A DNA stretch of 49,978 bases from Gracilibacillus ureilyticus (GTDB taxonomy: Bacteria > Bacillota > Bacilli > Bacillales > Amphibacillaceae). A model generated the notes under the pieces. It was not told the DNA's origin. It saw only the letters and a list, made by a program, of their open reading frames with translations, and did not search any database. The translations under genes were made by a program, and so were the position numbers. Numbering within the stretch: the first letter of the stretch is position 1; every line of letters starts with the position of its first letter. The DNA is taken from assembly GCF_900111195.1 (NCBI RefSeq), contig NZ_FOGL01000016.1:67293-117270 (forward strand), read 5' to 3'. Positions 7,649 through 17,394 of this stretch are shown one piece after another.

Positions 7649-9628
7649 ATGTTTGCAAAAGAACTCCAGTTTAATTTTACCAGTCAGCCAAAAGCTGATT
7701 ATATCTCTATCAACAAAGGTGGACATGAAGATATTCCCATTTATAGTGAACAAGCGGGTTATGGCTTTGTTAATTTAACGGGTGCCTTCCCGCCCAGAAT
7801 TGTTCATACAAAAAGGATCCAGGCAACAGACAATGGTTATACCATTTCGGAACCATACTTTTCCGGTCATATCTCGGAGAATCCTGATGATTATAACCAT
7901 TTCGGCTTAGCCTTTCGAGTAAAAACACCGCCTGGAGGATATCAAATAAGAATAAAAACAACCTGCCCGACTTCTGATGCACTTATATCCATATCTGGAA
8001 TGCGTCCAAACTTTCCAGACAGCAATGATTACTGGGATGCCGCAAAACTCATTCCAGTGAAAAATTTTACAAAAATTACGGAAGATGAGTGGAGTTTTCC
8101 CTATGCCAACGGGCGTGATTATATCGATATTGAAGTAGAGCCAAAAGGTAAAAACATATCTGTCGGTTTGAAGGAAATAATCATTACGCCAATACCGCTT
8201 AACGAACGGAGTCAAGACGAGAGTCCATCCGTATTTTTACTTGGTGACTCCACCGTTAAATCCTATATTTTTGAAGAGGCCCCAATGCATGGGTGGGGCC
8301 AGGTTTTCCATCGTTTATTTAATACAGATAAAGTGAACATCATTAATTATTCGATGGGTGGCAGATCATTTAAAAATGCATATAGCGAAGGCAGACTAAA
8401 CGATATTTTATTAACCGGAAAAGCGGGCGATTATATTTTTATTCAATTTGGCCATAACGATGAGAGAACAGATGAAGGCGATCGGTTCGGAAGAGGTTCC
8501 ACCGAAAATATGTACAGATCCTATATAAAAAATCTATACATTCCCGCTATCCGCTCTCGCGGTCTCATTCCGGTTTTTGTCACACCAATGTCCCGGATTG
8601 ACAGCAGTTTAATGGAAGGCCGCTATTATAACTCATTTGTAAACAGAAAGTTCCCGGAAATATTGAAGGGAATGGGAATGGAATTAAATATTCCGGTAAT
8701 TGATCTAAATACAAAGAGTCTCGATTATTATAATGAAATCGGTGTAAAGGCAACGAAGGCTCTGTTCATGTCGATCGAAGCAGGCGAGAGTCCCGGAAAA
8801 ACGAATGATGGCACCTATGCCAATGGCCATCCGTCCAACAAGATCGATGGCACCCATTTTAAAGAGGCACTTGCACACCAGTTTGCCCGCATCATCGTTA
8901 CAGAGATTACCCGGTTAAAAAAGGAAGGGAATCAGGTGGCAGCAGAAATTGAGGGCTTTCTGAAGAGTTCTGTGAAGAAAGCAATCGAAACAGATAACTG
9001 GGAAGATATTTTTTCCCAATGTTGCAAAGATACGCTGACTGGGGATAACGCCTATTACAGAAACCAGATTGAGAAATTAGTGCAATTAAAGGTCATGCAA
9101 AAAGAGGAAGATGGTAACTTTTATCCAGATGTTCCTATGAGGACAGTGGAATTCCGCCTTGCTTTAGAAACGCTGTTAAAAGTGAAATTGGATGAGATGA
9201 CAACATTTAATGAAGAGCATTTAACCAGAGAAATGATGGCTGTTATATTATATGATGCCTACTGTCTTAAATTTGGCAGCCAAAAGCCTAAATATATGAC
9301 TGACTATAATGATACCAGCAATCATGAGGAAAACAGTGAAAATATGAAAACTTATTATCCAGTCACGCCTTTTAAAAAACTGACTGATGCTCACCAAATT
9401 TCAACTGCTTTATTTACTAAAGTAAGGGGAGCCTATGAACTTGGATTAGTGCGAACCGAGAAAGGGATTGTCAGAGGGCGAATCTCCAATGGAACGTCCT
9501 TCGAACCAGGAGAGGTTGTCACACGTGCCAAAGCAGCAAAAGCACTCTATTTTATCTGGGTATTAAGTAATCCAATTAATGTAGAAAATGATTTATCGGA
9601 AATAGATGAAGCGCTCATCCACCAATAA
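7649..9628 (+). CDS. SGNH/GDSL hydrolase, rhamnogalacturonan-acetylesterase-like, with C-terminal SLH-like repeats
   Basis: 659 residues. Residues 1-190 resemble a beta-rich carbohydrate-binding module. Residues about 200-430 are an SGNH esterase of the CE12/rhamnogalacturonan acetylesterase type: GDSTVKS gives the nucleophile Ser, followed by GGRSF, FGHND and the late Asp-His pair in DGTHF. The last 220 residues contain at least two degenerate S-layer-homology-like repeats (patterns EDGNFYPDVPMRTVEF and FEPGEVVTRAKAAKAL). No signal peptide is present, and a stop codon at 7631 in the same frame excludes an upstream start, so the enzyme appears cytoplasmic. It probably deacetylates imported pectic oligosaccharides. 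SLH repeats normally anchor exported proteins, so their role here is unclear. Confidence 0.85.
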   Translation: MFAKELQFNFTSQPKADYISINKGGHEDIPIYSEQAGYGFVNLTGAFPPRIVHTKRIQATDNGYTISEPYFSGHISENPDDYNHFGLAFRVKTPPGGYQIRIKTTCPTSDALISISGMRPNFPDSNDYWDAAKLIPVKNFTKITEDEWSFPYANGRDYIDIEVEPKGKNISVGLKEIIITPIPLNERSQDESPSVFLLGDSTVKSYIFEEAPMHGWGQVFHRLFNTDKVNIINYSMGGRSFKNAYSEGRLNDILLTGKAGDYIFIQFGHNDERTDEGDRFGRGSTENMYRSYIKNLYIPAIRSRGLIPVFVTPMSRIDSSLMEGRYYNSFVNRKFPEILKGMGMELNIPVIDLNTKSLDYYNEIGVKATKALFMSIEAGESPGKTNDGTYANGHPSNKIDGTHFKEALAHQFARIIVTEITRLKKEGNQVAAEIEGFLKSSVKKAIETDNWEDIFSQCCKDTLTGDNAYYRNQIEKLVQLKVMQKEEDGNFYPDVPMRTVEFRLALETLLKVKLDEMTTFNEEHLTREMMAVILYDAYCLKFGSQKPKYMTDYNDTSNHEENSENMKTYYPVTPFKKLTDAHQISTALFTKVRGAYELGLVRTEKGIVRGRISNGTSFEPGEVVTRAKAAKALYFIWVLSNPINVENDLSEIDEALIHQ

Positions 9629-9632
9629 CAAA

Positions 9633-9658
9633 GAAAGAACAGGTCCTCCTGTTCTTTC
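9633..9658. terminator. Bidirectional intrinsic terminator
   Basis: A perfect 11-bp stem (GAAAGAACAGG / CCTGTTCTTTC) with a TCCT loop lies between the convergent esterase and Rpn genes. It overlaps the stop codon of the minus-strand gene. There is no long T tract. Confidence 0.65.
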
Positions 9659-10667
9659 ACTTCACTAATTTATATATTTCTTCCATATTATCTGCTTCTG
9701 TAGCTTGATCTATAATCTGATTTAATGTTTCTTCGTCTTGTTTATATAACTTCTTTTCCAGAGCTGGGGGTACTGCATCTACATGTTTGTTTATCAATTT
9801 AACAGCCACTTCAACTAATGTTGTAATTTTTGCTTCCTCTATTCCTTCTGCTTTCCCTTCTTTTCTACCTTCCTCTCGAAGCATATCGGCTATGGACATG
9901 GATAGTTCGCTCCTTTCCGGAAAATGATTTTCTATATAATGTATCATATCATGAAAGTGCTGATTTGTAAGCTTACGATCGACGTTCCATACATATCGAA
10001 TCATTGTCTCTAAGTACTGGGTAACACTATCCTGATCTTCTAGTTGAGTAAGGTAGCTTAGTGAACGGGTAACCGATTGGATTAATTCATCATCTGTTTT
10101 TATCATTATATCCCGAAAAAGTGTTAGTATTATTTTTAATTGTACTGCCCCTCGAATATCCTCATCTTTTAATTTAGACACATCACATAGAACATATTCA
10201 AAATTAGGTACATATTGCTTAACTTCCTTTGGCAGAGATTCAAATCCCTCCAACAATTCACCGAAACTTCGAGGGATGTGCCAGTTCTTCTCCCCATGAA
10301 AAAGTACTAGAGGTAAGATAACTGGCAGATCACCAGAACCCTTTGATGCGTTGCTTTTTCGCCAGATTGCGATCATATACTGCAATAATTGGAAGGCTGT
10401 ATTCCTGCTCGGATAACTTTTATGTTCTAACAATAAATAAATATAACCTTCCCTGTCGTTCAACTTCAGTTTGAATAACAAATCAGAAAAGAACTCATCC
10501 AGTGAATTGGAAATGAAACTATCTTTTTGTGGCTCAATACTTTCATAATCCATTATCTTTGCGATACTCTCTGGTGCATAGTATTTAATAAAATCCTTAA
10601 ACACATCCACATTAGAAAAAGTTTCCTTGAAAAACTTATCATGTGGATTTTTCATTTTCAATTGCAT
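9657..10667 (-). CDS. Rpn-family recombination-promoting nuclease / transposase-like PD-(D/E)XK protein
   Basis: 336 residues. It matches the Rpn (YhgA-like, PF04754) family: an N-terminal segment of the form HDKFFKETF, an acidic residue followed by the LLEHKS motif that supplies the Glu-x-Lys of a PD-(D/E)XK nuclease, then the LPLVLFHG stretch. The C-terminus has the family's variable EEGRKEGKAEG-type helix. Characterised Rpn proteins are DNA endonucleases that raise recombination; they often behave as mobile genes. The start is ambiguous: TTG at 10670 and ATG at 10667 are adjacent, and neither has an ideal ribosome binding site. No inverted repeats or target duplications were seen, so it is a stand-alone gene here. 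Confidence 0.85.
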   Translation of the reverse strand: MQLKMKNPHDKFFKETFSNVDVFKDFIKYYAPESIAKIMDYESIEPQKDSFISNSLDEFFSDLLFKLKLNDREGYIYLLLEHKSYPSRNTAFQLLQYMIAIWRKSNASKGSGDLPVILPLVLFHGEKNWHIPRSFGELLEGFESLPKEVKQYVPNFEYVLCDVSKLKDEDIRGAVQLKIILTLFRDIMIKTDDELIQSVTRSLSYLTQLEDQDSVTQYLETMIRYVWNVDRKLTNQHFHDMIHYIENHFPERSELSMSIADMLREEGRKEGKAEGIEEAKITTLVEVAVKLINKHVDAVPPALEKKLYKQDEETLNQIIDQATEADNMEEIYKLVK

Positions 10668-10820
10668 CAACTTCTTTCATTTAAGTTTGATGCCTTTAAG
10701 AGATTGTATATTCTTAAATAAGAATAACACAGTTCCCTCCCACAAGCAAGAACGTACGTTCCGGTTGAGATCTAAAAATGAAAAATCAAAACGGCAGAAT
10801 CTTACAGAACCGCTACCTCT

Positions 10821-13800
10821 CTATATCATCAATATCTCCTTAATATCCTCCTCACTCATACTCTTAGAAGTGTTCGCTTTATCCCCGATTATCTCCTCAA
10901 CTAAGTCCCTCTTCTTTTCTTGTAATTGATTAATTTTTTCCTCAATTGTACCGCGGCTGATCAGCTTGATTACTTCCACCGATTTTGTCTGTCCCATCCG
11001 GTGGGCACGGTCTGCTGCCTGTTCTTCCACAGCAGGATTCCACCAAAGATCATATAGAATCACGGTATCGGCACCGGTTAAATTCAGACCTGTACCGCCT
11101 GCTTTTAGGGAAATAAGAAACAGATCCCGCTCCCCTTCATTAAATCGATCACATAATTGCACCCGTTCTTCTGATGGTGTCTGCCCATCGAGATAGAAAA
11201 ATGGCAGTCCCTGATAGGCTAATTCACGTCCAATCAGTTCCAGCATTTTTGTAAACTGGGAAAAAATCAGTACCCTTCTGCCAGACAATCTTGATTCCTC
11301 GACAAGCTGCATTAATTGCTCAAATTTTGCTGAGCTTCCTTTATAACCATCGACAAACAATCCAGGGTGACAGCAAATTTGCCGTAATCGTGTTAAGCCT
11401 GCGAGTATTTTGATTTTATTTTTCCGGAGTGTGTCTTTATCAAGGTGCTTCAGTGTCTCTTGTTTTAATTTGGCGAGATAGGCTGCATATAACTTCTTCT
11501 GATCTGGCAGCAACTCGATAGATTCGGTTGATTCTATTTTTTCCGGCAGCTCTTCCAACACATCCTCTTTCAGCCTGCGGAGCAGAAATGGCCGGATTCT
11601 TCGGGAAACTTTGTCCCTTGTCAGATTACTGAACTCTTTCATTCCAAGTAAAAGTTCAGGGAAAACGACATGAAAAATGGACCAGAGCTCTTCCAGTGAA
11701 TTCTCGACAGGTGTACCGGTCAGAGCAAATTTGTGGCCTGCCTGAATTTTTTTTACCGCTTTGGCCGTTTGGGTGTAAGGGTTCTTGAATGCCTGGGCCT
11801 CGTCAAAAAATGCGGTGTGGAATGATTGCTTATGGTACCACTGGATATCCTTCAACAGCAGCGGATAGGAAGTAATCAGTACATCACTATTCATCGCATC
11901 CTTCTGTTTAAGAATGCGGTCCGATTTTTTCCCGTCGATAATGATTGCCCTTAATTCCGGTGAGTATTTGTTCACCTCACTCAACCAGTTATAGGTTAAA
12001 GATGATGGGCATACAACGAGTGCTGGCAGCTTTTTTTCACGGATTGCCGGTAGCTCCGATAACATGTAGGCAATGCTTTGCAATGTTTTGCCTAACCCCA
12101 TATCATCTGCCAAAACTCCGCCAAATCCATAATCAGCAATTGTTTTCATCCAGCGGTAGCCACGTTTTTGGTAATCCCTCATAATCGCGTATAAGCTATC
12201 AGGCACCTCAAACGCCGATTCATCCGGATGTTCGATTTTTTTCAAAAACTGCCGGAATGAGTTTTCTATCTGAAATATATCCTGATCCTCCACAGTGTCA
12301 AGAAGTTTCAGCCCCTTGACTACAGGGACTTCAAAGCCCTTTTCCAAATCTCCATCCTGGACAGGTACGGCATTCAGAAATCTTCTTATTTCATCGAATT
12401 CGCTTGTCTCCAGTGACAAAAGGGACCCGTTACGCAGACGGTAGTATTTCCGCTTTTCCTCAAGTGCCTGCAACAGTTCACGGATATGCTTTTCATGAAT
12501 GCCGTCAAATTCAAACTTGAATTCAAGCCAGTTTGTCCGTTCCTTTTTAAAAGCGACCCTGATTTTCGGACGGGCATTTGCTCTAAAGACCCGGTTTCTA
12601 ACAGCAGTTGTAGCATATATCTGGACAAGCGGCTCCAGCTTCGGAATGATATGGTGCAAAAACTCATATTCCAGCTCTTCATTATGCAAGAAATATCCGC
12701 CTTCTGTTTGAGTAAACGAGCTTTCATCCATTAGTTTCAGAATTTCTTTTTCCTTCTCTTCATCCCTGATGATTGGCAGTTTATCATGTGGTTCACTATT
12801 CTCTAATGGATTGATCATCACATTTTCATAATGGAATTCCAATCCTGCAAGCAGACGGTTTTTTACCCGGTCAAGGTAAAGCTTGGCAACTAATGGCGTT
12901 TTGTCGTACTGCTTCCTTATAGCTCCCGATAAACGGACATTTCCTAACTTCCGCAATCCCGGGACAACCTTCTCCATAAAAAAGTCCATTTGCTCATTTG
13001 GGATGGGAATCTGGTTCGTTCCTGATCTATCCAGCAGCTGTTTTAAATTCACGAGCTGTTCGTTCTGCTCTGCTCCTGTCTGGATCAGTTTTCCCTCATA
13101 AAGAACGAGGCGGTAGGGATCCATGACAAACAACCGGGTAAAGCCGTATATCTTCAGCTGATAGTCTGCCCCTTCCGCTTCAGAAAAAGTAAACTGCAAA
13201 GGGAGCCGCTCTTCAGATAATTGAAGACCCTCATAGGTGTTTCCGTCATATTCCAGCTTCACGAGTGGTGCTTTTGCCAGTAAAGGGATGAGCGTGTTAC
13301 CGGAAGATGGCGGAATCAGCAAAAGATGAGGTGTTGTATTTTGGTCAGAGTCATGCTTTATCTTAGTAAGCTGTTGAAGAACTGCATCTGTTTCTGCAGG
13401 AAAACAGTGAAGTTTCGTGTCATAAGTAAAGGAACCTGATAATGGGACAGGTGTGCCATTTTTTATTTTTTCAAGAAAATCGCCAATGTTTTCTACTCTG
13501 ATCGGTCCGATATTTATTTGCACCCCAAGCAAGTACTGACCCTTCTCTGTCATAACCGGCTTACATGTGAAGATTAAATTAAGGACCTGGCGATTTTCGA
13601 AGTGAGACTGATGGCCGCTCGGGCGGGCAGGGTTCCTGTTAAAAATAGACACAAGACCTTGTGTCAGATGGTATTTTTCTGATGCAACAGGAACTGTCCC
13701 ATTGCGCTTATGTTCATTAAGGGCGATTAAAACTGCCGCAATATGCTGACAATCATTTTTAAAGGAAGGCAAAGTGGTACAAGTGCATGCTGTCTCGATC

Positions 13801-13982
13801 CCGCCTTCCCCACTTTTTACAGTGACATGAAACTCTTCTGCCCCCGCTACAGTTGCCTCACAGCTCCTTGCTGTGTAGTGGTGAAATGTTACTTTATCCG
13901 CATCATAAAAGGCTTTTCCCTTCTTGAAGGAGACCGTTCCACACCTGTCTTTGATGATCTTCTGATTTATTTGTATGTCCAA
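10821..13982 (-). CDS. SNF2-family DEAD/DEAH helicase with N-terminal SWIM zinc finger
   Basis: 1053 residues from the preferred TTG at 13982, which has AAGGGGGC upstream. An upstream ATG (14111) would add 43 residues of non-conserved sequence. Near residues 65-90 a CTC...CQH arrangement fits a SWIM zinc finger. The last 450 residues form the two-lobed SNF2 motor: Walker A in DDMGLGKT (about residue 627), a DEAQ box near 725, and the late motif DRAHRMGQTKSVEV. It is expected to be an ATP-driven DNA translocase like Bacillus YwqA. Its cellular role is not established by sequence. The next gene upstream on the same strand is an antiporter 155 bp away; a functional link is not evident. Confidence 0.9.
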   Translation of the reverse strand: MDIQINQKIIKDRCGTVSFKKGKAFYDADKVTFHHYTARSCEATVAGAEEFHVTVKSGEGGIETACTCTTLPSFKNDCQHIAAVLIALNEHKRNGTVPVASEKYHLTQGLVSIFNRNPARPSGHQSHFENRQVLNLIFTCKPVMTEKGQYLLGVQINIGPIRVENIGDFLEKIKNGTPVPLSGSFTYDTKLHCFPAETDAVLQQLTKIKHDSDQNTTPHLLLIPPSSGNTLIPLLAKAPLVKLEYDGNTYEGLQLSEERLPLQFTFSEAEGADYQLKIYGFTRLFVMDPYRLVLYEGKLIQTGAEQNEQLVNLKQLLDRSGTNQIPIPNEQMDFFMEKVVPGLRKLGNVRLSGAIRKQYDKTPLVAKLYLDRVKNRLLAGLEFHYENVMINPLENSEPHDKLPIIRDEEKEKEILKLMDESSFTQTEGGYFLHNEELEYEFLHHIIPKLEPLVQIYATTAVRNRVFRANARPKIRVAFKKERTNWLEFKFEFDGIHEKHIRELLQALEEKRKYYRLRNGSLLSLETSEFDEIRRFLNAVPVQDGDLEKGFEVPVVKGLKLLDTVEDQDIFQIENSFRQFLKKIEHPDESAFEVPDSLYAIMRDYQKRGYRWMKTIADYGFGGVLADDMGLGKTLQSIAYMLSELPAIREKKLPALVVCPSSLTYNWLSEVNKYSPELRAIIIDGKKSDRILKQKDAMNSDVLITSYPLLLKDIQWYHKQSFHTAFFDEAQAFKNPYTQTAKAVKKIQAGHKFALTGTPVENSLEELWSIFHVVFPELLLGMKEFSNLTRDKVSRRIRPFLLRRLKEDVLEELPEKIESTESIELLPDQKKLYAAYLAKLKQETLKHLDKDTLRKNKIKILAGLTRLRQICCHPGLFVDGYKGSSAKFEQLMQLVEESRLSGRRVLIFSQFTKMLELIGRELAYQGLPFFYLDGQTPSEERVQLCDRFNEGERDLFLISLKAGGTGLNLTGADTVILYDLWWNPAVEEQAADRAHRMGQTKSVEVIKLISRGTIEEKINQLQEKKRDLVEEIIGDKANTSKSMSEEDIKEILMI

Positions 13983-14137
13983 TGTGCTCCCGCCCCCTTC
14001 ATCCGTTCTGTATGTTCTCCTTACATGATTATAATATAAGGGAGAATGAATACAAAGGAACAAGCCTTTACCATCGTATGGGCAAATGGGGTTTTTTACA
14101 TACTGCTGCAAGGGAATTATATCACCCCACCTTCTTC

Positions 14138-15715
14138 CTAATGTCCTTCCTCCAGTTCTACGATCTTGTTTGTAATCAGGTCTTTCTCTTTTTCTGCTAC
14201 TTCCCTTGAGATAATCTCCTCTCTTAGCAGATGATCGATTGCTTCGTACTGGGCATATAGCGAATGCTTCAATAAAGCCACTTCCTGTTTTTCTCTCAGT
14301 TCTGGATGTTTCTCGAAAAGCTCGTCTATTTCTTTGTGCAGTTCCGCCCGTTGTTCTTCGTATTCATCGGTAATTTCCCTTGAAACTACTTCTGTTACGA
14401 ATAATCTCTTTCTTACCTTCAGAATTTCCTGAATGCCTGTTTCCATTCTGTGGGCACGTGCCATGATTGCTTCATATTCCTGATGGCTTGCTTCTTTTTT
14501 ATTCACACCCAGCCATGAGATAAGCGGTTTGATCGACAGGCCCTGTACGACAAGGGAAAACAAGACAACACTAAATGCCAGAAGCAGAATTTCTTCGCGT
14601 CCTTCAAAGTCCCTCGGAAGGCTTAAAACAAGGGCAATGGATAAAGAGCCCTTTAGTCCACCCCAGTTCAGGATATGTTTCCAGGAAAGCGGGATATTTT
14701 TTATAAAGAAAAGACTGCTGTACACTGCAAAACTTCTGGCAATAAGCACAATAATAATGGCAATAAAAATTAGCCCCCAGTTTTCTGCCACATCAATTCT
14801 CGTGATTTCCAATCCTACCATTAAGAAGACGAGGGAGTTGGCAAGCAATGTTGCAACATCCCAAAAATTGTTAATGTTTAATTTGGTTGCAGGGCTCATC
14901 CCGGTTTTCGAACCATAATTCCCAAATATAAGTGCTGCCACCACAACGGCAATTACCCCTGATGCATGGAAGCTTTCCGCGAGTAAAAAGGAGCCATAAA
15001 AGAGAATCATACTAAAAATAATTTCTAGCGGATAGTCATCAAAGTATCTTGTTAATCGGGAAAATCCGTAGCCCATTAATCCGCCGATAATCAGACCTAG
15101 TGAAATGACTTTTACAAATTCCCACACTCCATAACCTGCGCCCAGCAGCCCGAGATCCATATAGGAGATGAGTGAGAATGCTGATATATTGAATAAAACA
15201 ACTGCTAATCCATCATTAAACAAGCTTTCCCCTTCAATAACAGTAGCAAGTCTTTTTTTCACCCCAACGCTTTTAAATATAGATAGAACACTAACAGGAT
15301 CTGTGGCACTCATAAGGGCTGCAAAAACAAATGCAGCCGGAATCGTGAATTCCAATAACCAGACTGAAGAGAAGCCGATGATAATAAAAGATAGAAATGT
15401 CCCGCCAAATGCCAGAGCAAGAATCGGCTTTTTGTTTTCGTTTAAATGGGAAAAGGGAAGCTTCAACGCCGCTTCCCCCAGCAGCGCGGGAAGGAACAGC
15501 GTAATAATAACGAAATTAAAAACTTCCCCTTCTGTAATAAAATCCTTCAATGGTTCCAGTACAGGAATATTAACAAGACCAATAATGGCTCCGACAATGA
15601 CCAGTGCAATCGGATAAGGCTGTTTGAACTTTTTGGCAATTGCTGTAATACCAGCTGCAATCATAACGAGAATAAGTGCAAGTTGAAAAATATGATGTAA
15701 ATCCATTTCATGCAT
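14138..15715 (-). CDS. CPA1-family Na+/H+ antiporter with cytoplasmic C-terminal domain
   Basis: 525 residues. About 12 membrane segments (1-410) are followed by a charged, helical cytoplasmic tail of about 110 residues rich in Glu, Lys and Arg. Core motifs are intact: LLGEAAL with the conserved Glu, TDPVSV, and EGESLFNDG with the Asn-Asp pair. This is an NhaP/YjcE-type exchanger. GGGAGG is 7-8 nt upstream of the ATG. It is divergent from the betaine transporter gene, and together they suggest response to sodium and osmotic stress (inference). It differs from the short antiporter at 625-1794 in length and in retaining the Glu. Confidence 0.9.
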   Translation of the reverse strand: MHEMDLHHIFQLALILVMIAAGITAIAKKFKQPYPIALVIVGAIIGLVNIPVLEPLKDFITEGEVFNFVIITLFLPALLGEAALKLPFSHLNENKKPILALAFGGTFLSFIIIGFSSVWLLEFTIPAAFVFAALMSATDPVSVLSIFKSVGVKKRLATVIEGESLFNDGLAVVLFNISAFSLISYMDLGLLGAGYGVWEFVKVISLGLIIGGLMGYGFSRLTRYFDDYPLEIIFSMILFYGSFLLAESFHASGVIAVVVAALIFGNYGSKTGMSPATKLNINNFWDVATLLANSLVFLMVGLEITRIDVAENWGLIFIAIIIVLIARSFAVYSSLFFIKNIPLSWKHILNWGGLKGSLSIALVLSLPRDFEGREEILLLAFSVVLFSLVVQGLSIKPLISWLGVNKKEASHQEYEAIMARAHRMETGIQEILKVRKRLFVTEVVSREITDEYEEQRAELHKEIDELFEKHPELREKQEVALLKHSLYAQYEAIDHLLREEIISREVAEKEKDLITNKIVELEEGH

Positions 15716-15797
15716 GATTGATCCTCCCTTACTTTTTTTGTAACAATACTAATCATTTTCCCCAAATGAGTGAAAAGAAAAACATATCACACAGCCC

Positions 15798-15825
15798 TTG
15801 CAGGAAGTATTTGTTTTAATAAAAT
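15798..15825 (+). promoter_or_regulatory. Putative sigma-A promoter of the BCCT transporter
   Basis: TTGCAG (15798-15803), a 16-nt spacer and TAAAAT (15820-15825) lie 50 bp upstream of the transporter start. This supports the start at 15875 rather than an upstream ATG at 15770 that would lie above the promoter. Confidence 0.55.
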
Positions 15826-15874
15826 CAGCACAAGGGTATATGTACTGTGGATTATACTTAAAAAGGAGGATTCA

Positions 15875-17374
15875 ATGAACAGGAAAGAAAAAACAAGACC
15901 TGGAGTTGTTTTTTATACAAGTTTTGGTATCATTGCAGTTCTGGTTTGCTGGGGTGCTTTCTTTCCGAAGCATTTAAGTGATACATCGAATGCAGGGATG
16001 GGCTGGATGAATGAGTATTTCAGCTGGTTTTATATGCTTGCTACAACGATATTTGTTTTGGCATGTTTGTATCTTGCCATCAGCCCTTACCGGAATATGA
16101 AATTAGGGAAACAAGACAGTAAGCCAAAATATTCTTTCTTTTCCTGGCTAGGTTTGCTTTTTGCGACAGGAATGGGCGTCGGGCTTGTATTTTGGGGAGT
16201 GGCTGAGCCTGTCCTGCTTTATGTTGAGCCACCTCCGGGATATCAGGCGGAAACAGAAGCGGCGGCAGAGGCTGCGTTAATGTATAGTGTTTTCCACTGG
16301 GCCCTTCAGCCTTGGGGTGTTTTTGCCATTATCGGTTTGTCGATGGCATTTTTTAAATTCAGGAAAAAGCGCCCCGGGCTTATTAGTCATGCATTCTATC
16401 CATTAATAGGCGAAAAGGCAAATGGAGCGCTTGGAAAAGTGATTAACATTCTATCTACCATAGCAACTGCCGTTGGTGTGGCAACAACGTTTGGGTTAAG
16501 TGCCATGCAGGTAAGCGGCGGACTCTCAGAGGTTTTCGGCACACCAAATAATGAAATCAGCCAGCTGATCATCATTGCTGTGATTACCGGCTTGTTTATT
16601 ACCTCTTTATTATCAGGGGTGGACAAAGGGATCCGCTACTTGAGCACAAGCAATATAATTGTCGCAGGCGTTTTGATGATCCTCGTATTATTTCTGGGTC
16701 CTACTGCATTTTTACTGGACAGTTTTGTCACTGTTCTGGGCCAGTACATCGGTGAGTATATTCCGTTAAGCTTATCCTTGTCTCCATATGGTGATGGAGA
16801 TTGGCGAGGCCAGTGGACAATCTTCTTCTGGGCATGGGTGATCGCCTGGGGACCTTATGTCGGAACATTTATTGCCAGAATTTCGCGCGGCAGAACAATA
16901 AAGGAATTTGTGCTCGGGGTATTGTTTGTCCCGGCATTGCTTAGTGCGGTCTGGTTTTCGATCATGGGCGGTACCGGCTTGCACAAGCAGATTATTGGCG
17001 GGCTGGATATTGCAGGGAAGGCGCAGGAAAATGAAGAACTGGCATTTTTCCTTATGCTCGGCGATTTACCGTTCGGTTTGATATTAAATATTCTCGGAAT
17101 ACTGCTTATCTCTATTTTCTTTATTACATCCGCTGATTCAGCAAGCTATGTATTAAGTGTGATTTCATCGAAAGGAGTCCTTAATCCTGCGAAATTTGTG
17201 AAATTAGCCTGGGGATTCTGTATTTCGATTACCGCAGCGGTATTGCTGCTGAGCGGTGGTCTGGAAGCCTTAAGAGCTGTGGCGATATTGGCGGCACTTC
17301 CGTTTACTGCTATTGTGCTTGTGATGATCGTTTCTTTAGTAAAAGGATTAAAAGAAGAACAAGGGACAGGCTGA
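15875..17374 (+). CDS. opuD: BCCT-family glycine betaine transporter (OpuD-like)
   Basis: 499 residues with about 12 membrane segments. It is a sodium-coupled betaine/choline/carnitine transporter that imports compatible solutes during osmotic stress. Visible signatures are the aromatic HWALQPW segment and the WTIFFWAW betaine box, equivalent to the tryptophan residues that cage betaine in BetP. The C-terminus is short, without the long osmosensing tail of BetP. The start is at 15875, preceded by AAGGAGGA. The substrate is probably glycine betaine by similarity to Bacillus OpuD, but BCCT substrates vary and proline betaine, choline or ectoine are possible. Confidence 0.88.
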   Translation: MNRKEKTRPGVVFYTSFGIIAVLVCWGAFFPKHLSDTSNAGMGWMNEYFSWFYMLATTIFVLACLYLAISPYRNMKLGKQDSKPKYSFFSWLGLLFATGMGVGLVFWGVAEPVLLYVEPPPGYQAETEAAAEAALMYSVFHWALQPWGVFAIIGLSMAFFKFRKKRPGLISHAFYPLIGEKANGALGKVINILSTIATAVGVATTFGLSAMQVSGGLSEVFGTPNNEISQLIIIAVITGLFITSLLSGVDKGIRYLSTSNIIVAGVLMILVLFLGPTAFLLDSFVTVLGQYIGEYIPLSLSLSPYGDGDWRGQWTIFFWAWVIAWGPYVGTFIARISRGRTIKEFVLGVLFVPALLSAVWFSIMGGTGLHKQIIGGLDIAGKAQENEELAFFLMLGDLPFGLILNILGILLISIFFITSADSASYVLSVISSKGVLNPAKFVKLAWGFCISITAAVLLLSGGLEALRAVAILAALPFTAIVLVMIVSLVKGLKEEQGTG

Positions 17375-17391
17375 GTTCCTCCCCCTTGTTC
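17357..17391. terminator. Weak hairpin between convergent genes
   Basis: A 9-bp perfect stem (GAACAAGGG / CCCTTGTTC) with a 17-nt loop spans the stop codon of the betaine transporter, 3 bp before the end of the convergent cstA. There is no T tract; it is a possible shared terminator. Confidence 0.3.
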
Positions 17392-17394
17392 GGA

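Noticed and set aside
9657-10667. Transposon or insertion sequence around the Rpn gene
   Set aside because: No terminal inverted repeats or target duplications could be found on either side.
12486-12734. Plus-strand ORFs antisense to the SNF2 helicase
   Set aside because: They are short, Cys/Phe/Ser-rich shadows of a well-supported gene, with no ribosome binding sites.
13983-14111. 43-residue extension of the SNF2 helicase
   Set aside because: It is unlike family N-termini, and a good ribosome binding site precedes TTG 13982.
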